Shown here piece by piece: positions 40,514-45,388 of a stretch of DNA of 45,388 bases. This stretch comes from JBAXQQ01 sp037131695. Lineage in GTDB: Bacteria; Armatimonadota; Hebobacteria; CAIYQO01. Location: positions 1 through 45,388 of the forward strand of contig CAZWZF010000039.1 of NCBI GenBank assembly GCA_964638715.1, in the 5' to 3' direction. The notes under the pieces were generated by a model, which did no database searches, was not told the origin of the DNA, and saw only the letters and a program-made list of their open reading frames with translations. Position numbers and translations under genes: made by a program. Position 1 is the first letter of the stretch. Each line of letters starts with the position of its first letter.

Positions 40514-41515
40514 TTAATTCGTTTTCTTGACCGGGACAATTTCCATTTTTTTAGTTTTTTCAACTTTTTTAGCTGCTGGTTTTTTTGCCGGTGTTTTGCC
40601 CGCAATTGGCTTTACATTTGCTGCAGCTTTCTTTTTAACCGGAGTTGCTGCCTTCTTTGTACCAGGAATGAAGATTGTTTTTCCTGTAATAGTTTTGGTA
40701 ACGTTTTTAGATGGTGAAATCTTGCCTATCTTTACTGTCGTTGATCCTGTTGAACCTTTCAATAATGCTCCAGCGGATTTCGCTATTACTGCTGCCGGAC
40801 GCACGATTGCGTGGGGACCGCTGTTGCCTTTGGAGCCTCTTAATTGAGTAGTAGCGCGCAAAACCATAATGCCAACAAACTTGCCGGAAAAATCAAAAAT
40901 AGGCGACCCCAGGTTTGATGCGCTGCCGGAATGAGTTAAAATATAAAAAGGCTGCGGCTTTTTCACCATCACTTCAACCTTTTCACAATCCACGCATAAC
41001 GAACGATAAATTGACGGATTGGTGCGTCCCATAACGATAACGTCATCCAGCAGGCCCACGGTTGAGTTTTTATTAATATCGACATATACCATCGGATGAT
41101 CAGGTTTTTTATTCAACTTAATAAATGCCAGATCCATATCCTGGTCGCGAAGTATCACTTTGCCGGGTATTTCCAATCCTTCCGGGGTGCGCACCTTAAG
41201 TTCAACCACGTCAACATTCATTTTAAAGTTGGATTCTTCGTTATCGCCCATAGCGCGGGAAATGATATCGGTGGGGTCAGTCGCTGACAATGGAACAAGT
41301 ATTATTCCATCCGGAGAAATAACAGTGCCGATGATTTCATTTTTCTGCTCTTCATTTGATGTTTGACCATCACCGGAAACGCGCATTTTAACAGAAATTT
41401 TAACTGCCACCACCGCGTCGCCATTTTTCGCAGCCACTGCTTTAGCGGCTGATGACTGCTGTCCAAAGACAGTTGCAGTCATTAACAACAAAATTCCGAT
41501 TGTCAGTAATCGCAT
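40514..41515 (-). CDS. Trypsin-like pseudoprotease with Lys-rich tail
   Basis: 333 residues from ATG 41515 (GGAGAG 5 bases upstream; earlier ATGs at 41527 and 41551 overlap the end of the glycosyltransferase or lack a site). A signal peptide (MRLLTIGILLLMTATVFG) leads to a DegP-like beta-barrel fold: GTVISPDGIILVPLSAT (63-79) where the catalytic His is expected but absent, DMDLAFIKL (127-134) with the Asp kept, and SNLGSPIFDFSGKFVGIMV (200-218) where the G-N-S-G-G-P serine is replaced. There is no PDZ domain. Residues about 270-333 are rich in Lys, Ala and Pro, like histone H1 tails. It starts 17 bases after the GT4 gene. Probably a binding or scaffold protein in the periplasm. Confidence 0.8.
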   Translation of the reverse strand: MRLLTIGILLLMTATVFGQQSSAAKAVAAKNGDAVVAVKISVKMRVSGDGQTSNEEQKNEIIGTVISPDGIILVPLSATDPTDIISRAMGDNEESNFKMNVDVVELKVRTPEGLEIPGKVILRDQDMDLAFIKLNKKPDHPMVYVDINKNSTVGLLDDVIVMGRTNPSIYRSLCVDCEKVEVMVKKPQPFYILTHSGSASNLGSPIFDFSGKFVGIMVLRATTQLRGSKGNSGPHAIVRPAAVIAKSAGALLKGSTGSTTVKIGKISPSKNVTKTITGKTIFIPGTKKAATPVKKKAAANVKPIAGKTPAKKPAAKKVEKTKKMEIVPVKKTN

Positions 41516-41532
41516 AACTCTCTCCATTATAT

Positions 41533-42750
41533 TTATCTTCTGCGCATCCACATTTTAAATATTGCCCTCATGTGATGCCATGTGCTGTCATGTTTTGACG
41601 GTGAATTGCTGATGACGCGGTGATAAATATCAATCAGCCGTTCAGTACATTTTCTGGCTGATATCGTTTCCACCCGCGTTCTGGCGGCAATACCCATTTC
41701 GGCTGCTCTGGTTCTGTTATTTATCAATTCAATGGTTGCTTCTGCTATTTCACCATCATTGTCATTTGTCAGCAAACCTTCACATCCGTTATCTATCAGG
41801 TCGCGGGTAGCATCGGCGCTAACCGCAACTATCGGCAGATTACAAGCCATCGCTTCGCCAATTACCAGTCCCTGGGTTTCTGTAAGTGACGAAAATATGA
41901 AAATGTCAGCTTCTTTCAACCCGGCTATTAACTGTTCGCGAGGGACAAAACCCGTCATCCTTACACGATTTGCCATGTTGTTGTCATCAATATATTTCTG
42001 GACGTCAGTATCATAAGGCCCGCCGCCAATCAGCAGCAAGTGGGTATCGGGTTCTTTCTTTGCAATCTCTTTAAATGAAGATAGCAGTCTGGGAATATTT
42101 TTTTCTTTCGCAATTCTGCCCGCGTATGCCAATAGCGGAACATCCTGGGGAATATTATATTGCTCACGAAAATTGCCTGGGCCGATCTGGTCAATTATAT
42201 CTATATCAATACCGGTGGGGATTACAGAAATTGGACTCATAACCCGGTACTGGCGCAATCTTTTTTCCACTGCCGGCGTTGGCGCAATCACATGGTCGCT
42301 GGCGTTGCAATAAATGCGGCTCAAATCAATGGCGCGGCGGCGCGACCACCCCTGCGGCAGCGGCACATAATGGGTGTAATCCTCTATCATGGTGTGGTAG
42401 GTAAATACCAGCGGCAAATGCGAGCGCAATCGATACGCCATGGCAAAATGCCCAAGCATCATGGGGGCATGGGTGTGTATAACATCGAATTTTCCATCCT
42501 GCAAACGTTCGCGAGCTTCGCGAGTCGCTATAGGTATGGGTATAGGATATTTCAATTTAACAGGGAATGTTATCGATGGAAAACGGATTATATTATGAGA
42601 CTCTTCACCATGCTGGTCTGGATGACGCGCGGTAAAAATTGTAACCTCGTGTCCCATTTCCTGCAGCATACGCGTGAAGGATGATATAGAAACCACCACA
42701 CCGTTTCGCATAGGATGATAACATTCTGTAAATACTGCTATAGATAACAT
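41533..42750 (-). CDS. GT4-family glycosyltransferase
   Basis: 405 residues with a GT-B fold. The N-terminal half has the glycine-rich start (TECYHPMRNGVVVSISSF) typical of the diacylglycerol-glucosyltransferase/PimB-like branch. The C-terminal half has LLAYAGRIAKEKNIPRLLSS, LLIGGGPYDTDV and the donor-binding E-x7-E motif in SSLTETQGLVIGEAMACNLP. It transfers a sugar from a nucleotide donor, probably to a lipid or surface glycan at the cytosolic face. The pseudoprotease gene follows by 17 bases and xseB diverges upstream. Acceptor is unknown. Confidence 0.93.
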   Translation of the reverse strand: MLSIAVFTECYHPMRNGVVVSISSFTRMLQEMGHEVTIFTARHPDQHGEESHNIIRFPSITFPVKLKYPIPIPIATREARERLQDGKFDVIHTHAPMMLGHFAMAYRLRSHLPLVFTYHTMIEDYTHYVPLPQGWSRRRAIDLSRIYCNASDHVIAPTPAVEKRLRQYRVMSPISVIPTGIDIDIIDQIGPGNFREQYNIPQDVPLLAYAGRIAKEKNIPRLLSSFKEIAKKEPDTHLLLIGGGPYDTDVQKYIDDNNMANRVRMTGFVPREQLIAGLKEADIFIFSSLTETQGLVIGEAMACNLPIVAVSADATRDLIDNGCEGLLTNDNDGEIAEATIELINNRTRAAEMGIAARTRVETISARKCTERLIDIYHRVISNSPSKHDSTWHHMRAIFKMWMRRR

Positions 42751-42856
42751 AAAGGCATATACTCTTTCGGCAGGAATATGTCGCCAGTATCAAGAATTAA
42801 TTAACAGGCTAAAATTGCCAGCTATATTATACCATAAAAAGAAGAGTAAAATAAAC

Positions 42857-43096
42857 ATGACAAAAAAAAATGCTCCCGAATTGACTTACGAATCAGCGGT
42901 GATGAGAATTGAACAAATTGTCAACAGTTTAGACAGAAGTGATTTACCATTGGCTGAAGCATTAAAAATGACTGCGGAAGCGACAGAATTGATAAAATTT
43001 TGCCAGCACCAGTTAAATGATGCCAGCGGAAAATTAGAAAAAATCCTCGCTGTCGAAGATGGCAAAATTATATCAGAGGAAATCGAAGAGATTTAA
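42857..43096 (+). CDS. xseB: Exodeoxyribonuclease VII small subunit
   Basis: 79 residues from ATG 42857; the ATG at 42815 would add 14 atypical residues. The family helix hairpin is clear: LTYESAVMRIEQIVNSLDRS, then DLPLAEALKMTAEATELIKF, then NDASGKLEKI. XseB binds XseA to form the nuclease that trims single-stranded DNA ends. xseA is not in the window. The stop and the lptD start overlap in TAATG. Confidence 0.93.
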   Translation: MTKKNAPELTYESAVMRIEQIVNSLDRSDLPLAEALKMTAEATELIKFCQHQLNDASGKLEKILAVEDGKIISEEIEEI

Positions 43097-45336
43097 TGCA
43101 AACAGGCAAGAATTTATTACTTTTGCTGTTTTTCATATCTATAACGTGTAGTAATCTATTCGCGCAACAAACGTCGCTAACAGAAGAGAACCCGGTTAAC
43201 GCGCCGGCAGCGACGACCCCGCCTATTACAAACACATCAAATGAATTGCCGCCACCGGCAGCGGGATATCGCCGACTGGTTTTTAAGGGAAAACGAGTGC
43301 TGGTAAGCGGCACTGATAAAACTATTAAATATATCGGCTCCGTTTCTGTAGAATCTGATAATTTTAAAATGACCGCTGACGAAGTAACATATTCTGATAA
43401 GGAAGGCATGGTATACGCAACCGGAAACATCACCATGAACAATAGTGATGGCAATCTATTCACCGGAAAATCTGCACAGATAGATGTTTATACCAGGGCA
43501 TGGAAATTTACTGATTGGCAAGCCGACTTGCTGCCGGGTTCATTGGGGAAACCTTTCAAAAGCGATTTGTACATGAAGGGAAAAGATGCGTTTGAAAGCA
43601 ATGGCAAGATAACTACCAGCAAATCACAATTTACCACCTGCACCAAAGACAAACCAGACTACGAAATAACCGCCCGGCAAATTACCATCATTCCCGGCGA
43701 TAAAATGATTGCCCGCGATTGTTTTCTCAGCCTTGGCGGCAGAAAAGTATTGTATTTCCCCTATTTCATAATATTTTTAAAAAAATGGGAAGTTCCTTTT
43801 CAATATGAAATAGGACAAAATAATATTGAAGGCAATTATATCCATTCGCTGTTCCAATATGCATTGAATGATAAAGAATTAGGCGGCCTGCGGTTAGACC
43901 TGTCGCAAAAACTGCCAATCGGTATCGGCGTTGACCATTTTTACGACTTTGGCAGCGGCAATGGCGAGTTGTTATATTACACCCGCACCGACGGCAGCGA
44001 ATTCCAGACGAAACTAAACCACAAGCAACTGCTTTTCGCAAACTTCACCGGAGATTTTGATGTAGACCGGCGCAAAAGCACAAACTACGGCAGTACCAGC
44101 ACGTTGACCGTATATAATGTTTCGCTGAGTAAAAATACATCTGCCTCAAACGTATTGATTAATTTCAATCACCGGGTAAGCGACAGTACATTTAAATACG
44201 ATTCAACAAACGCGAACTTAAGCTACAACCTGCGGGTAGATCGCGGAACCTACGGCTACAATGCCCAATATAGCCGTTACGGGTCATTCATCGCCAATAC
44301 GAAAGATACCCAGGAGTTATGGCATCACCTTACCGCCACCCGGCAGTTAGGTCCCGCTGATATTGCGGTAAAATATGATATTCGCGACGACCTGGCCGGC
44401 AATACCGCACCATTCAGCGGCATGGAAAGATTGCCGGAAGTAGTATTCACCGCCAATTCCTATAATTCAAACCTGCCGATAATGAAAAATTTTCCCGGTA
44501 CAATATCAATGGGTTGGGGATTTTATAACGAAATGCCCAATTCTGTCTCGCTTGATAGATATATGCTGCGCGCGCAAATTGTCCCACCAGCGAAAGATAC
44601 TACTCTTGGTAGAGTTTCGTTCAATGGCAATCTGCAGCAAACGGTATACGGCGATGTCGATACCACTGCCATGTATACCTATAACGGCGGGTTAAACCTG
44701 CAATCCTCGAATGGGACATTAAGCAATAATCTGCGATATAATCGCGTTCGCATGGGTGGTTATACCCCATTCAGGTTTGACAGCATTTACCCAAACCAGA
44801 TAGTTGGCGATACCATACAATACCGGACAGGCAATATGAATCTTTACCTGAATGCGGGTAAAGACCTGGATGCTAATCGCTGGGACGATGTCAACCTGCG
44901 ACTGGACCATAGCCTCGGGACAAGATTTAAGGCAAGCCACACCCTGGGTTACGACCCGAATATCGGGGTCTGGCGCGATTTGAACAGCCAATTCAGTTGG
45001 GACAATGGCGAATCGGTATTGCTGCACAGCAACACCATCTATAATATGGAACTTGGTAAAATGCGCCGCGTTTCCGGTGATTTAACCCTGAAACCAACCG
45101 AGAAATGGCGGATACGCTGGCTGACCGGCTACGATTTCGTCGCGAAACAGTTCCTGTATAACGAATACCTGGTAACCCGCGATTTGCATTGCTGGGATAT
45201 GTCAATATATTACAGCCAACAGCAAAAATCATATTACATGTACCTGCGCCTGAAAGCATTGGATTTGCCAATGCCAAGATTTGGCACCGGACGCGGCGGA
45301 CAGATATTGGATACCGTTAATACGTTGCCGTATTAG
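43096..45336 (+). CDS. lptD: LPS-assembly protein LptD (OstA)
   Basis: 746 residues with a signal peptide (LLLLLFFISITCSNLFAQ). The OstA/LptA-like jellyroll is at residues about 65-190 (GSVSVESDNFKMTADEVTYS, then GMVYATGNITMNNSDG). The rest forms the outer-membrane barrel, with LGGRKVLYFPYFIIFLKKW as a conserved segment at the domain junction. LptD with LptE inserts lipopolysaccharide in the outer leaflet, so the organism should have an outer membrane with LPS-like lipid. Start ATG overlaps the xseB stop by one base. A heptad array follows the stop. Confidence 0.9.
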   Translation: MQTGKNLLLLLFFISITCSNLFAQQTSLTEENPVNAPAATTPPITNTSNELPPPAAGYRRLVFKGKRVLVSGTDKTIKYIGSVSVESDNFKMTADEVTYSDKEGMVYATGNITMNNSDGNLFTGKSAQIDVYTRAWKFTDWQADLLPGSLGKPFKSDLYMKGKDAFESNGKITTSKSQFTTCTKDKPDYEITARQITIIPGDKMIARDCFLSLGGRKVLYFPYFIIFLKKWEVPFQYEIGQNNIEGNYIHSLFQYALNDKELGGLRLDLSQKLPIGIGVDHFYDFGSGNGELLYYTRTDGSEFQTKLNHKQLLFANFTGDFDVDRRKSTNYGSTSTLTVYNVSLSKNTSASNVLINFNHRVSDSTFKYDSTNANLSYNLRVDRGTYGYNAQYSRYGSFIANTKDTQELWHHLTATRQLGPADIAVKYDIRDDLAGNTAPFSGMERLPEVVFTANSYNSNLPIMKNFPGTISMGWGFYNEMPNSVSLDRYMLRAQIVPPAKDTTLGRVSFNGNLQQTVYGDVDTTAMYTYNGGLNLQSSNGTLSNNLRYNRVRMGGYTPFRFDSIYPNQIVGDTIQYRTGNMNLYLNAGKDLDANRWDDVNLRLDHSLGTRFKASHTLGYDPNIGVWRDLNSQFSWDNGESVLLHSNTIYNMELGKMRRVSGDLTLKPTEKWRIRWLTGYDFVAKQFLYNEYLVTRDLHCWDMSIYYSQQQKSYYMYLRLKALDLPMPRFGTGRGGQILDTVNTLPY

Positions 45337-45364
45337 GCAGTTTTAAGTTTTCAGTTGGGTAGTA
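45337..45364. repeat. Heptad array at the lptD stop
   Basis: Units GCAGTTT, TAAGTTT, TCAGTTG, GGTAGTA start right after the stop codon. The window ends 24 bases later in CCCCCATCCCCAACCC, which resembles the C-rich words of the inverted repeat at 19544. Confidence 0.6.
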
Positions 45365-45388
45365 AATTACAGCCCCCATCCCCAACCC

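Overview
The window looks like chromosomal DNA of a diderm (outer-membrane) bacterium of moderate GC. LptD and Exonuclease VII small subunit genes, a str ribosomal operon (rpsL-rpsG-fusA), purM, priA, rpmE and pabA are present. Very large secreted NHL/FlgD-like/CBM9-like proteins, a heparinase II/III-like lyase and intergenic spaces packed with short repeats suggest a polysaccharide-degrading member of the PVC group (Lentisphaerota or Planctomycetota type) or a related candidate phylum. That placement is inference; there is no rRNA here to settle it.

Layout. 1-369: nested inverted repeats and a MITE-like element. 370-9698 (minus): a carbon-nitrogen hydrolase, a heparinase II/III-like protein and a 1703-residue secreted protein, read as one catabolic cluster. 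9699-10184: a REP/BIME-like hairpin cluster. 10185-13893 (minus): marR-emrA-emrB efflux operon with a strong promoter placed so that marR mRNA may be leaderless. 14369-16698 (minus): TPR-polysaccharide deacetylase and a zinc-ribbon protein. 16942-19494 (plus): priA. 19855-23940 (minus): rpmE, an anti-sigma factor with its ECF sigma factor directly downstream of purM, and a HAD phosphatase. 24101-27888 (plus): an AT-rich accessory island (two small membrane proteins, an FGE-sulfatase-domain protein with a transmembrane helix and Cys cluster, a DUF4062 protein), bracketed by inverted copies of a roughly 50-bp hairpin repeat. 28112-33175 (plus): a paralogue of the 1703-residue secreted protein. 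33622-36802 (minus): str operon with an attenuator-like leader. 37050-39492 (plus): pabA coupled to an OLD-like ATPase whose TOPRIM residues look degenerate. 39637-42750 (minus): a homing-endonuclease-associated-repeat protein, a trypsin-like pseudoprotease and a GT4 glycosyltransferase. 42857-45336 (plus): xseB and lptD, overlapping by one base.

The most unusual signal is in the intergenic DNA. At least eleven arrays of period-7 tandem repeats occur, each with its own unit, and five of them start at or within a few bases of a stop codon. Alongside are a MITE-like element with 16-bp terminal inverted repeats (two copies), a 119-bp hairpin repeat (two copies), a BIME-like cluster with compensatory changes and several large perfect inverted repeats. 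No transposase or reverse transcriptase is present. The AT-rich DUF4062/FGE island is the best candidate for an undescribed accessory (possibly defence) module, but its function cannot be read from sequence alone.
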